A stretch of 64,000 bases of DNA from CAISKJ01 sp046351555. GTDB taxonomy: Bacteria > Myxococcota_A > Polyangia > Polyangiales > Ga0077539. The notes beneath the pieces are model-generated. The model was not told the origin of the DNA. It was given only the letters and a program-made list of their open reading frames with translations, and searched no databases. The translations under genes were made by a program, and so were the position numbers. Position 1 is the first letter of the stretch. Each line of letters opens with the position of its first letter. The stretch covers positions 62,001 to 126,000 of the forward strand of contig JAXLYI010000029.1 in the NCBI GenBank assembly GCA_046351555.1, read 5' to 3'. Below, piece by piece: positions 1 through 8,384 of the stretch.

Positions 1-84
1 AGCAGCCACCAGGTGCTCGAGGACGACGCGCGACCGCATCGCGTGCCCCATGCCTTCGCCCACCACGCCGTACAGGATCTTCAT
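1..84 (-). CDS. Glycosyltransferase-like protein, N-terminus only (runs off window)
   Basis: Only the first 28 codons are in the window, read leftward from an ATG at 84-82. They translate to a start beginning MKILYGVVGEGMGHAMRS, with a hydrophobic first strand followed by a Gly-rich GEGMGH turn. That is the typical beginning of GT-B-fold glycosyltransferases of the MJ1255/UDP-glucuronosyl type, where this turn binds the nucleotide sugar. It is divergent from the membrane GT-C-like gene at 172, with about 87 bp between the starts. The assignment rests on this short stretch only; the frame is open to the window edge. Confidence 0.6.
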   Translation of the reverse strand, partial: MKILYGVVGEGMGHAMRSRVVLEHLVAA

Positions 85-171
85 GGTCCAATGGGGTACA
101 GCGCCCCGCGCGCCCGTGTCCAGCGCACCGTTGACGGCGCCCGCGCCTTCGGTGCACGTCGCCTCGCACCG

Positions 172-1926
172 ATGACCCCGCCGCCACCCGCCGCCGCCGT
201 TCGAGGGGCCGTCGCCGCGATGGCCGCCGCAGCCGCGGCCGTCACGTACGCGTGGTGGGCGCTCGCGCTGCGCGGCGCGCCGAAGGTGATCGACGCGACG
301 ATGTACTGGCTCCAGGCGCGGGCGCTGGCCGCGGGGTCGTTCACGTGGCGCCTGCCCGACGCGACGGCGAGCTTCGCGGGGCGCTTCCTCCTGGTGGGTG
401 ACGATGGGCGCGCGGCGGGGGTGTTTCCCCCGGGGCACCCGCTCGCGCTCGCCGCGGGATTCGCGCTCGGCGCCCCGTGGCTGACGGGCTGCGCGCTCGC
501 CGCGGGCCTCGTCGCAGCGACCTCCTGGCTCGCCGCCGAGCTCGCCCCCGCGCGTGCCGACCGCGCGCGTCTCGTCGGCGCGGCCCTCTCGCTCGCGTGC
601 GTCGCGCTCCGCTACCACACCGCGGAGACGCTCTCCCACGGCTCCGCGGCGCTCGCGCTCACGCTCGCCCTGTGGGGCGCGCTCGTCACCGCGCGCACCA
701 GCTCACGAACGCACGCGCTCGCCTCGGGGCTCGCGCTCGGCTGGCTCGCCTCGACGCGCCCCGTCTCCGCGCTCGCCGTCGGCGCGGCCTGCGCGGCGCT
801 CACGTGGCGCGGGCGTCGCCCCCTCGCCTGGGCCCTCGCGACGCTGCCGGGCCTCGCGCTGTATGTCGCTGCGCAGCGCCTCTCGACGGGCCGCTGGGGC
901 GTGAGCACCCACGCGGCCTACTACGCCGTCGCCGATGGTCCCGCCGGGTGCTTCCGCTACGGCTTCGGCGCGGGCGTCGGCTGCCTCGTCGAGCACGGGG
1001 ACTTCGTCGCCCGCCACCTCCCGCACGGGCACGGCCTGCGGGAGGCGCTCGCGTCCACGGGGCGCCGGCTCGCGGCCCACGTCACCGACGTCGCCAACGC
1101 CTGGCCCCTGATCGCGCTGCCGCTGTGGGCCGCGTGGCGGCTGCGCGCGGAGGCGTCGGCGCGCTGGTGCACCGGCGTGGTGTGGGCGCACTTCGCGGCC
1201 TACGCGCCCTTCTATTTCGACGGCAACCTCGTCGGGGGCGGGGCGAGGATGTTCGTCGACGTGATCCCCGTCGAGCACGCGCTCGCGGCGGCGGCACTGA
1301 GCGCGTTCTCGACGCGTCAGGCGGCGGGGGCGGTGGCGCTGGTGGCGGCGCTCGGCGCGTGGCGCGGCGCGGCGGTGGCCCGCGGGGTGAGGGCGCTCGA
1401 CGACCACGGGGTCACGGGGTTTCTGCGCGCGCCGCCCGAGCGGGGGCTGGTGTTCGTCGGCGATGAGCGGGCCTTCAACGCGCTCTACGACCCGCGCGGC
1501 GACGGCGACGCGTGGGGGCACGCGGTCGTCGCACGCTGGAAGGGCGACGCCCACGACGCGGTCCTCTATGAGCGGCTCGGGCGCCCGCCGGCGTGGCGGC
1601 TGCGCGACGACGGGCGGCTCGATCGGTGGGCGCCGGAGGCGGGCGCGCTCCGGTGGTTCCGCGGGGCGGGGCTGTGGCCGCCGCGGGCGCAGGCGGGGGG
1701 CTACGCGCGGCCACGCGGGAGCGCGATCGCAGTGGTGGCGACGGGGGGCGAGGCGCGGGTGCGCTTCATCGTGCCGGTGCCGCGCCCGGGGCCGTGGTGC
1801 CTGCGGCGGCTCTTCGACGACGGCGCGCGCGTGGAGCACTGCGATTTCGCGCAGCGTGCGATGGACGTGGTGGTGACCACGCGCGGCCGGCGCGCGCTGG
1901 AGGGCGTGTGGTTGTTCGCGCCGTAG
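172..1926 (+). CDS. Polytopic membrane protein, GT-C glycosyltransferase-like
   Basis: 584 residues. The ATG at 172 is chosen because the upstream in-frame sequence is low-quality and overlaps the divergent gene; the chosen start leads straight into an Ala-rich membrane helix (about residues 8-32). Roughly ten further hydrophobic segments follow up to about residue 430, then a soluble C-terminal part ending in a beta-rich region. Early features such as IDATMYWLQARALAAG and a GVFPPGHPL turn resemble the first lumenal loop of dolichyl-phosphate-mannose/ArnT-like (GT39/GT83) transferases. It probably acts at the inner membrane on a lipid-linked sugar; substrate unknown. Family placement is inference from topology and loop motifs. 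Confidence 0.6.
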   Translation: MTPPPPAAAVRGAVAAMAAAAAAVTYAWWALALRGAPKVIDATMYWLQARALAAGSFTWRLPDATASFAGRFLLVGDDGRAAGVFPPGHPLALAAGFALGAPWLTGCALAAGLVAATSWLAAELAPARADRARLVGAALSLACVALRYHTAETLSHGSAALALTLALWGALVTARTSSRTHALASGLALGWLASTRPVSALAVGAACAALTWRGRRPLAWALATLPGLALYVAAQRLSTGRWGVSTHAAYYAVADGPAGCFRYGFGAGVGCLVEHGDFVARHLPHGHGLREALASTGRRLAAHVTDVANAWPLIALPLWAAWRLRAEASARWCTGVVWAHFAAYAPFYFDGNLVGGGARMFVDVIPVEHALAAAALSAFSTRQAAGAVALVAALGAWRGAAVARGVRALDDHGVTGFLRAPPERGLVFVGDERAFNALYDPRGDGDAWGHAVVARWKGDAHDAVLYERLGRPPAWRLRDDGRLDRWAPEAGALRWFRGAGLWPPRAQAGGYARPRGSAIAVVATGGEARVRFIVPVPRPGPWCLRRLFDDGARVEHCDFAQRAMDVVVTTRGRRALEGVWLFAP

Positions 1927-1937
1927 CGTTGACGGGA

Positions 1938-1943
1938 TAGGAT
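1938..1943 (+). promoter_or_regulatory. Candidate -10 hexamer (TAGGAT), leaderless start
   Basis: TAGGAT lies 6 nt before the GTG start of the GH28-like gene and there is no Shine-Dalgarno. If it is the -10 box, transcription would start at or next to the start codon. The same arrangement recurs before several other genes in the window. Confidence 0.4.
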
Positions 1944-1949
1944 CGCCGC

Positions 1950-4022
1950 GTGCGACACGACATCGGGCTCCTCGCGGCCGTCGGGCTCCTCGCGCTGGTT
2001 GGGTGCGACGGCGCGCCCACGCCCGCCGACGCGACGGCGGAGGCGAACTCGGATGACGTGACGGAGAAAGACGCCGCGCCCGACGCGACGAGCACCGCAG
2101 ACGTCACCGCCGAAGCGACGTCGGACGCGCCTTCGGAAGCATCGGCCGACGGGGCAACGGACGGTGGCGCGCCGGGGCCGCACGTGCTCCGCGAGGACTT
2201 CAACGCGATGCCCGCGGACGCGGCGCCCGCGGGGCGGTGGACGAGCACGCCGGGGGTGACGGTGCGGGCCTTCCCCTTCGCCGACGACCACAGCGTCGAG
2301 GTGACGCGACCGACCGGGGCGATGACGGCGTCGCTCGCGACGTCGCTGCCCGGCCTGCGCGGGCGCGTGGCGTTCGAGGCGAAGGTGATGGCGCGCGAGG
2401 CGGCGGGCTTCAAGGCCATCCCGTACGTGTACGACCGCGCGGGGACGGCGGTGGCCTCGGTCGCCTTCCTCGACGGCGACCTCGTCGCGTGGGTCGGCGC
2501 GACGCGAACCGTGGTGCAGCCCTTCGCCCCGGGCGTCTGGTACCTCGTCCGCGTGGTGGTCGACACCGCGGCGGGCACCTTCGACCTCTTCGTCGACGGC
2601 GTGCGGAAGCTCCAGGGCCGCCCCCTCCGCAACGCGGCCGACGCGCTCGACCGGGTGCAGTACTACGTCGACGGCGCGGGCGACGGGCTCCTCCGCGTCG
2701 ACAACGTGCGGGTGTACCGCGAGGCCGACCTCATCGGCGCGCCGCCCGCCCCGGTGTTCGACGCGCGTCGCTTCGGCGCGGCGGGCGACGGCGCGCGCGA
2801 CGACACCGCGGCGCTCCAGCGGGCCGTCGACGCGGCGGCGGGCACCGGCGGGTCGGTTCTCCTCTCGGGCGGGGTCTTCCTGAGCGGGACGCTCACCCTG
2901 CGGAGCCGCATGACGCTCTTCATCGATCCGTCGGCCACGCTCCGCGGCACCACCAGCGTCGCGGCCTACCCCGCGCAGTCGCCCGCGACCGGCAACACCC
3001 AGCTCGGCAACTGCCGGCGCGCGTTGCTCTACGCGCACGAGGCCGCCGACCTCCGCGTCGACGGCGGCGGCACGGTGGATGGTCAGGGCGGGGCGTTCAC
3101 CGGCGCCGAGCGCGAGCGCCCGATGCTCCTGTGGGCCGTCCGGTCGAGCGGGGTCACGGTGCAGAACGTCTACTTCCAACGCGGCGCCGTGTGGGGCGTC
3201 GTCGCGATGGAGTCCGACGGCGTCGTGTTCCGCAACCTCAACGTGCAGAGCAGCGGGATCACGCACGACGGCATCGACGTCGTCGACGGCTCGGACGTCA
3301 CCGTCGAGGACTGCGCGGTGCGGAGCGGCGACGACGCGATGTGCCTGAAGAGCGGCGTGCGGCGCGGGCTGACGGGGGTCGCGGTGCGGCGGTCGTTCTT
3401 CAGCGGCGACAACGGCGGGTCGAACGGGGTGAAGTTCGGCACGGCGAGCTACGGGGCCTTCCGCGACGTCACCGTCGAGGACGTCTACGTGAAGGACGTG
3501 CAGTACGCCGCGATGGCCGTGGAGTCGCGGCAGGGCGCGGACGTGGCGCGCGTGGCCTTCCGCCGCGTGGAGTTCGCCAACGCGGGCTCGGCCTTCTTCG
3601 TCTACCTCGCCCAGCAGGACGAGACGCACCCCGACGGCGACGTCCCGCGGCTCGGGAGCATGGCGGGGGTGTCGTTCACCGACGTGCTCGGCCGCACCGC
3701 GTCGTGGCCCAACTCCCCGCACCAGGCGGCGCTCGTCACGGGCCACGTCTTCCGGGGCGTCACGTACCGCGTCACCGACCTCGCCTTCACCCGCGTCGCG
3801 GTGTCGTTCGCGGGCGGCCGTGCGAGCGTGCCGGGCGATCCCCCCGAGGCGACGCCCAACCAGTACCCCGAGTCCAACATGTTCGGCGACCTCCCCGCGT
3901 GGGGGTATTTCCTCCGCCACGTCGACGGCGTCCGCTTCGAAGGGAGCCGCGCGAGCGTGGCCGCCCCCGACGCCCGCCCGCGCCTCGCGACCCGCGACGT
4001 GAGCGGCCTCGTCGAGCGGTAG
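1950..4022 (+). CDS. Secreted lipoprotein with GH28/pectin-lyase-like beta-helix
   Basis: 690 residues from a GTG. A lipoprotein signal peptide ends in the lipobox LALVGC (Cys about residue 19). An Asp/Ala/Thr-rich linker (about 20-75) follows, then a LamG/concanavalin-like jelly roll (about 80-260), then a right-handed beta-helix from about residue 268, introduced by FDARRFGAAGDGARDDTAA, the usual entry of pectate-lyase-superfamily/GH28 proteins. The helix carries HDGIDVVDGSDVTVEDC and SGDDAMCLKSG, matching the GH28 block that holds the catalytic Asp pair, so glycoside hydrolysis of a uronic-acid-containing polysaccharide at the cell surface is likely. The canonical GHG block is not obvious (SGDNGGSNGVKFG is in its place), so substrate is uncertain. 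It appears to be transcribed alone. Confidence 0.75.
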   Translation: MRHDIGLLAAVGLLALVGCDGAPTPADATAEANSDDVTEKDAAPDATSTADVTAEATSDAPSEASADGATDGGAPGPHVLREDFNAMPADAAPAGRWTSTPGVTVRAFPFADDHSVEVTRPTGAMTASLATSLPGLRGRVAFEAKVMAREAAGFKAIPYVYDRAGTAVASVAFLDGDLVAWVGATRTVVQPFAPGVWYLVRVVVDTAAGTFDLFVDGVRKLQGRPLRNAADALDRVQYYVDGAGDGLLRVDNVRVYREADLIGAPPAPVFDARRFGAAGDGARDDTAALQRAVDAAAGTGGSVLLSGGVFLSGTLTLRSRMTLFIDPSATLRGTTSVAAYPAQSPATGNTQLGNCRRALLYAHEAADLRVDGGGTVDGQGGAFTGAERERPMLLWAVRSSGVTVQNVYFQRGAVWGVVAMESDGVVFRNLNVQSSGITHDGIDVVDGSDVTVEDCAVRSGDDAMCLKSGVRRGLTGVAVRRSFFSGDNGGSNGVKFGTASYGAFRDVTVEDVYVKDVQYAAMAVESRQGADVARVAFRRVEFANAGSAFFVYLAQQDETHPDGDVPRLGSMAGVSFTDVLGRTASWPNSPHQAALVTGHVFRGVTYRVTDLAFTRVAVSFAGGRASVPGDPPEATPNQYPESNMFGDLPAWGYFLRHVDGVRFEGSRASVAAPDARPRLATRDVSGLVER

Positions 4023-4060
4023 CGCCCGTCGTTTGTCCCGCCCCGGCGCGCCCGCTTCGT

Positions 4061-4066
4061 TACCAT
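4061..4066 (+). promoter_or_regulatory. Candidate -10 hexamer (TACCAT), leaderless start
   Basis: TACCAT ends exactly 6 nt before the GTG at 4073, the same spacing as at 1938-1943, with no Shine-Dalgarno between. Confidence 0.4.
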
Positions 4067-4072
4067 CGCGGC

Positions 4073-4900
4073 GTGAATCGCATCACTCCGCTCGCCCTCG
4101 CGCTGCCCCTCGCGGGCTGCGGCCCCATGCTCTCGACCATGACCCCGGCCCAGGTGACGCCGCACCGGAGCGTCCGGGCCGCCGCGGGCATGGGCATCGG
4201 GCTCCCCGTCGGCCAGATCATCGACGCCATCGACACGGCGACCACCCTCGCCGAGCGCGTGAGCAACAACCAGCCGCTCACCGCCGACGAGCAGAACACC
4301 CTCACCGCGCAGGCCGTCGGCCTCGTGATCTCGCCGCCCACGTACAACTACGAGCTCCAGGCCCGCTACGGCTTCTACCCGCGGTGGGACGCCGGGCTCC
4401 GGCTGGTGGGCTCCAACGTGCGGCTCGACGGGCGCTTCCTGGTGCTCGACGCGGCCCACGGGGCGCCGCTCGACCTGAGCGTGGGCCTCGGCCTGGGCCT
4501 CGGGCTGTCGGGGATCTCGCTCGGCAGCGTGCTCGGCTCGGTGATCTCCGTCGACGACTACCGGGTGTTCGCCGTCGACGTGCCGGTGCTCGCGGGGTGG
4601 AGCGGGCGCTTCGGGCACTTCTGGTTCGGCGCGAAGGTGGTCGCGGCCTTCCAGCACACGGGGATGTCGGTGCGGGTCTCGTCGAGCGAGCTGCGCGTCC
4701 TCGACGTGAGCGGCTCCACCGTCCACTACGGCGGGGTGGTCGGCGGCGCCGTGGGCTACCGCTGGGTGTGGGTGGCCGCCGAGCTGAGCGTGCTCGGGAT
4801 GAGCGGCGGCGCCGACATCACCTGGCCGGGCGGGCGCTTCGCCCCCAGCTTCGGCGGCGTGGTGTTCGCGCCGTCGTTCGCGGTGCTCGTGCAGATCTGA
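4073..4900 (+). CDS. Putative outer-membrane lipoprotein, beta-barrel-like
   Basis: 275 residues from GTG, 50 nt after the GH28-like gene. The signal peptide ends ALPLAGC, a plausible lipobox. An amphipathic segment and an Ala/Gly-rich stretch (about 30-55) precede a C-terminal two-thirds made of alternating hydrophobic/polar strands with many Gly and aromatic residues (for example YELQARYGFYPRWDAGLRLVG). This suggests an eight-stranded-type outer-membrane beta-barrel, or a periplasmic protein with that pattern. No enzyme motif was seen. The stop codon directly abuts the stop codon of the convergent GST gene with no intergenic base. Function unknown; similar small barrel lipoproteins are common in myxobacteria. 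Confidence 0.6.
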   Translation: MNRITPLALALPLAGCGPMLSTMTPAQVTPHRSVRAAAGMGIGLPVGQIIDAIDTATTLAERVSNNQPLTADEQNTLTAQAVGLVISPPTYNYELQARYGFYPRWDAGLRLVGSNVRLDGRFLVLDAAHGAPLDLSVGLGLGLGLSGISLGSVLGSVISVDDYRVFAVDVPVLAGWSGRFGHFWFGAKVVAAFQHTGMSVRVSSSELRVLDVSGSTVHYGGVVGGAVGYRWVWVAAELSVLGMSGGADITWPGGRFAPSFGGVVFAPSFAVLVQI

Positions 4901-5623
4901 TCAGCGCGCGGCGTCCCAGTCGCCGTTGCGGAAGTAGCGGGCCTCCATCCGCGCGAGGTACCCGTTGAGGTTCTCGTGCCCGCGCACGATGCCGATCAGC
5001 GGCGTGTCGAAGACGGGCGCGGCGCACGCGCTGAGCACGCCGAAGGCCGCGGCGTCGAGGGCGGTGGGGCGGTCGCCGAAGAGGTAGGGCTTGCCGCCGA
5101 GCTGCGCGGCCACGGCCCCGACGTCGCGCGCCGCGAGGGCCATCCGCTCGTCGCGCGTGTGGCGGCCGATGCCCTGGCTGTGCAGGCGCTTCCGCGTGTC
5201 GGCGAGGACGCCCTCGATCACGGCGGCCCGCGCGGCCTCGGGCACGCGGCCGAAGAAGAGCGCCGGGCCGCGGCGGAAGTTGTCCCCCTCCAGCCAGCGC
5301 TCGTGCACCATGATGAAGCTGAGGCGGTCTTCGAGCATCCGCTCGAGGCCCCACGCGGCCGCCCGCTGCTCGGCGGAGAGGCCCTCGTCGAGGTCGCGGC
5401 CGAGGGCCTCTTCGAAGTGGAAGCGGATGAAGGTCGAGTCCTCGAGGACGCGGCCGTCGTCGAGGCGGACGTACGGGGCCTTGTGCTTCGAAACCGAGTC
5501 GAGGTCGGCGAGCGCGCGGCCGTACGCGACGCCCAGCATCTGGAGCTGGACCTCGGCCTTGAGCACGAACGGGCTCGGCCCGCGGATGCCGAACATGGGT
5601 CCCCAACCGTAGAGCGTGGTCAT
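4901..5623 (-). CDS. Glutathione S-transferase-fold protein (metaxin/Faxc-like)
   Basis: 240 residues, starting at the ATG at 5623. The N-terminal thioredoxin-like half begins MTTLYGWGPMFGIRGPSPFV and contains LDDGRVLEDSTFIRFHFE, the cis-Pro/ED-S helix region of GSTs. The C-terminal half is all-helical and ends with PYLFGDRPTALDAAAFGVL, the conserved N-capping box/hydrophobic staple of the GST C-domain. These features match the GST family close to Faxc/metaxin-like proteins, which bind glutathione or act as detoxification enzymes. The gene is divergent from a WYL-domain regulator with a perfect palindrome between them, so it is probably controlled by that regulator. Confidence 0.8.
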   Translation of the reverse strand: MTTLYGWGPMFGIRGPSPFVLKAEVQLQMLGVAYGRALADLDSVSKHKAPYVRLDDGRVLEDSTFIRFHFEEALGRDLDEGLSAEQRAAAWGLERMLEDRLSFIMVHERWLEGDNFRRGPALFFGRVPEAARAAVIEGVLADTRKRLHSQGIGRHTRDERMALAARDVGAVAAQLGGKPYLFGDRPTALDAAAFGVLSACAAPVFDTPLIGIVRGHENLNGYLARMEARYFRNGDWDAAR

Positions 5624-5668
5624 GATGTGCGTGTCTCCCTTTCGAGGAAGAGGTGTAGCGGGTTGCTG

Positions 5669-5686
5669 CTGACAGCGTGCTGTCAG
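5669..5686. promoter_or_regulatory. Palindromic operator candidate between GST and WYL regulator
   Basis: Perfect inverted repeat CTGACAG-CGTG-CTGTCAG (7-bp arms, 4-bp spacer) in the 90-bp divergent intergenic region. It lies 45 bp from the GST start and 27 bp from the regulator start. Position and symmetry fit binding of a dimeric HTH regulator such as the adjacent gene product; the pairing is inference. Confidence 0.6.
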
Positions 5687-5713
5687 TAGGATGGCGGCAC
5701 CCTCCCGAACGCC

Positions 5714-6415
5714 ATGCGACGCACCGAGCGACTCTTCCGCGTCATCCAGATCCTCCGCCGCAAGCGGCGCCCCGTCACCGGCCAGGAGCTCGCCGACGAG
5801 CTGGAGGTGTCGCTCCGCACGCTCTACCGCGACGTGGCCGAGCTCCTCGCGCAGCGCGTCCCGATCCGCGGCGAGGCCGGCGCGGGCTACGTGCTCGACA
5901 CCACGTACGACATGCCGCCGCTGATGCTCACGCCCGACGAGCTCGAGGCCGCGGTGCTCGGCGCCGCCTGGGTGGCCCAGCGCGGCGACGCCTCCCTCGC
6001 CCGCGCCGCGCAGGACCTCGTGTCGAAGCTCACCCACGCCGTCCCGCAGCACCTCCGCCCGGTGCTGCTCGACGCGACGCTCCACCCGGTGTCGTTCCGC
6101 GCGCGGGCGAGCGACGGGGTCGACGTGGCGGTGCTGCGCCGCGCGATCCGCGACCGCGAGAAGCTGCGCGTCGCCTACCGCGACGAGAAGGGCGCGGAGA
6201 CCGAGCGCGTCGTCTGGCCCTTCCTCCTCGCCTACATGGAAGACCTGCGGATCGTCGCCGCGTGGTGCGAGCTGCGCGGGGGCTTCCGGCACTTTCGCAC
6301 CGACCGGATCGCGAGCGCGACGCCGCTCGGCGAGCGCTACCCGGAGGCCCGCGGCGCGCTCCGCAAGCGCTGGGAGGTCGCCCGGCTCGAGCACCGGCGC
6401 CCGCAGCCCGGTTGA
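5714..6415 (+). CDS. YafY/DeoR-type HTH and WYL-domain transcriptional regulator
   Basis: 233 residues. N-terminal winged HTH (1-60): RRTERLFRVIQILRRKRRPV followed by TGQELADELEVSLRTLYRD, the typical YafY-family recognition helix. The middle helical linker leads to a C-terminal WYL-type ligand-sensing domain (about 140-225) with LRVAYRDEKGAETERVVWPF and a terminal FRTDRI motif. Such proteins sense small molecules or nucleic-acid ligands and commonly regulate a divergent neighbour. Here that is the GST-like gene, with the palindrome at 5669-5686 as the likely operator for both promoters. Length is normal for the family. Confidence 0.9.
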   Translation: MRRTERLFRVIQILRRKRRPVTGQELADELEVSLRTLYRDVAELLAQRVPIRGEAGAGYVLDTTYDMPPLMLTPDELEAAVLGAAWVAQRGDASLARAAQDLVSKLTHAVPQHLRPVLLDATLHPVSFRARASDGVDVAVLRRAIRDREKLRVAYRDEKGAETERVVWPFLLAYMEDLRIVAAWCELRGGFRHFRTDRIASATPLGERYPEARGALRKRWEVARLEHRRPQPG

Positions 6416-6416
6416 C

Positions 6417-8312
6417 TCACGCCGCGGGCTGCTCGTCGAGCGCGAACTCGATGCGGCCGAGCGTCGCGTCGGCCGACACCACCCTCACCCGCAGCGCCGT
6501 GCCGATGGCGAAGGTGCGCGACGCCGAGCGCGCGTGCGACTCGCCCGCGTCGACCTCCCAGGGCCCGCCCGGCAGCTTGTCGAAGGGGACCGTCCCCTCG
6601 ATGAGGGACGTGTCGATCTGGGCCATCAGCCCGAAGGGCCTCACGCGCGTCACGCGGGCGTCGAAGGACTCCCCCACACGCCCGGCCATGTACGCCGCGG
6701 TGACCATGCGGCGGCGGTCGTTCTCGGCGCGGGTGGCGGCGCGGGCGCGGGCGTTGATGTGCTTCGCGAGCGCCTCGGTGGCCGCGTCGCCGGGGACGAA
6801 GCCGCGGTCGCCGTGCAGGTAGCGCCGCACCACGCGGTGGACGGCGAGGTCGGCGTAGCGGCGGATGGGCGACGTGAAGTGCAGGTAGAGCGGCGCGGCG
6901 AGCCCGAAGTGCGGCGACGGGTGCACCGTGTAGCGCGCGGGCCCGAGCGAGCGGAGCAGCACCGAGCGCAGCGCGGGCTCGAGCGGCGAGCCCGAGATCT
7001 GGTGGTCGAAAGCCGCCAGCGCGAGCGGCGAGAGCCGCGGCCCGAAGCCCGCTTCGAAGCCGAAGTTGCGCGCGAACTCCGCGATCTCCGCCGCCCGCTC
7101 GGGCGTCGGCTCGTCGTGGACGCGGAAGACGCCCGGCACGCCGCGCTCGACCAGCCAGCGCGCGACCGCCTCGTTGGCCGCCACCATCGCCCGCTCGATC
7201 AGCAGGTGCGCGCTCGTCGGCCGGTACGCCGCCACGCCCGTCACCACGCCGCGCGCGACGTCGAACACGATCGACGCCTCCTCGCGCTGGATCTCCACGC
7301 CCCCGCGGCGCGCGCGGGAGAGCCCGAGCCGCGCCGACACCGTCCGCAGCCACGGCAGCATCGCCCGCACCGGCGCGAGGTTGTCGCTCACCACTGCCCC
7401 GTCGAGGAAGGCCGCCACCTCGTCGTAGGTGGCCCGCGCATCCGAGCGGATCACGCTCTCGTACACGTCGACGGAGGTCACCGCGCCCTCCGGGTCGATC
7501 CGCAGCTCCGCGGTGAGGCACGCGCGGTCGACGCCCGGCAGGAGGCTGATCCACTCGGCCGAGAGCGCGTCGGGCAGCATCGGGATCACCTTGCCCGCGA
7601 GGTACACGCTCGTCGCCCGCTCGCGCGCCGCCCGGTCGAGCGCCGACCCCTCGGGCACGAAGGCCCCGACGTCGGCGATCGACACCAGCAGCCGGACGGC
7701 CCCGTCGGAGGGCGCCGGGAGCACCGACACGGCGTCGTCGATGTCGCGCGTCGAGGCCGCGTCGATGGTGATCGTCGGCACGTCGCGCAGGTCCCGGCGG
7801 AAGCCCGCCACCGCGTGCGGGGTGGCGAGCGCGTCGGCCACCCCGGCGAGCGCGGCCTCGTCGAAGGCGGTGGGGACGCCGTGGCGGGCCACCACCTGCG
7901 CGAGGGCGCGCTCGTCGGCGCTCTCCACCTGGCGCAGCGCGCGCGCGCGGAGCCCCGGGCCCACCGCGGCGACGACGTGCGCGCCGAGCGCCACGGCCGC
8001 GCCCCCCGCGTCGAGCGGGAGGTCGGTGTTGGCCACCTCGCGGTCGACCCGGAGGTGGAGCTCGCCGCGGTGCTGGACCACCTCCCCGTAGACCTCGCGG
8101 CGCGTCCGCTCGACGAGCGCGAGGGCCGTCGCGGTGAGCCGACCGTCGACCGCCTCGGTGACCGCCGCCTCGACGCGGTCGTCGGCGAGGTGGGCGTTGA
8201 GCAGCGGCGGCGGGACGAAGGCCGACGGCGCGCCCTCGCCCTCCCCGTTGACGAAGCCGAAGCCCCGCGGGTTGATGCTCACCGTCCCGACGATCGTGCG
8301 TGTGGCGCTCAT
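6417..8312 (-). CDS. rnr: Ribonuclease R / RNase II family 3'-5' exoribonuclease
   Basis: 631 residues from the ATG at 8312. An N-terminal cold-shock/OB region starts with VGTVSINPRGFGFVNGEGEG. The catalytic RNB domain follows, with TIDAASTRDIDDAVSV (clustered Asp residues that bind Mg2+) and HFTSPIRRYADLAVHRVV, the signature helix of the family. A C-terminal S1 domain holds ARVTRVRPFGLMAQI. It degrades structured RNA processively from the 3' end and works with tmRNA/SmpB in clearing stalled messages; smpB is elsewhere in this window (58.0 kb). It is somewhat shorter than E. coli RNase R because it lacks the long N-terminal helix and the basic tail. The stop lies 1 nt from the convergent WYL gene. 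Confidence 0.93.
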   Translation of the reverse strand: MSATRTIVGTVSINPRGFGFVNGEGEGAPSAFVPPPLLNAHLADDRVEAAVTEAVDGRLTATALALVERTRREVYGEVVQHRGELHLRVDREVANTDLPLDAGGAAVALGAHVVAAVGPGLRARALRQVESADERALAQVVARHGVPTAFDEAALAGVADALATPHAVAGFRRDLRDVPTITIDAASTRDIDDAVSVLPAPSDGAVRLLVSIADVGAFVPEGSALDRAARERATSVYLAGKVIPMLPDALSAEWISLLPGVDRACLTAELRIDPEGAVTSVDVYESVIRSDARATYDEVAAFLDGAVVSDNLAPVRAMLPWLRTVSARLGLSRARRGGVEIQREEASIVFDVARGVVTGVAAYRPTSAHLLIERAMVAANEAVARWLVERGVPGVFRVHDEPTPERAAEIAEFARNFGFEAGFGPRLSPLALAAFDHQISGSPLEPALRSVLLRSLGPARYTVHPSPHFGLAAPLYLHFTSPIRRYADLAVHRVVRRYLHGDRGFVPGDAATEALAKHINARARAATRAENDRRRMVTAAYMAGRVGESFDARVTRVRPFGLMAQIDTSLIEGTVPFDKLPGGPWEVDAGESHARSASRTFAIGTALRVRVVSADATLGRIEFALDEQPAA

Positions 8313-8384
8313 GGAGGGGGGCGGAGTCTGCGGCCCGGGGCGCTTTTTGTGAAGGCTCGACGTCGCCCCGGCCATGGAGCCCGC

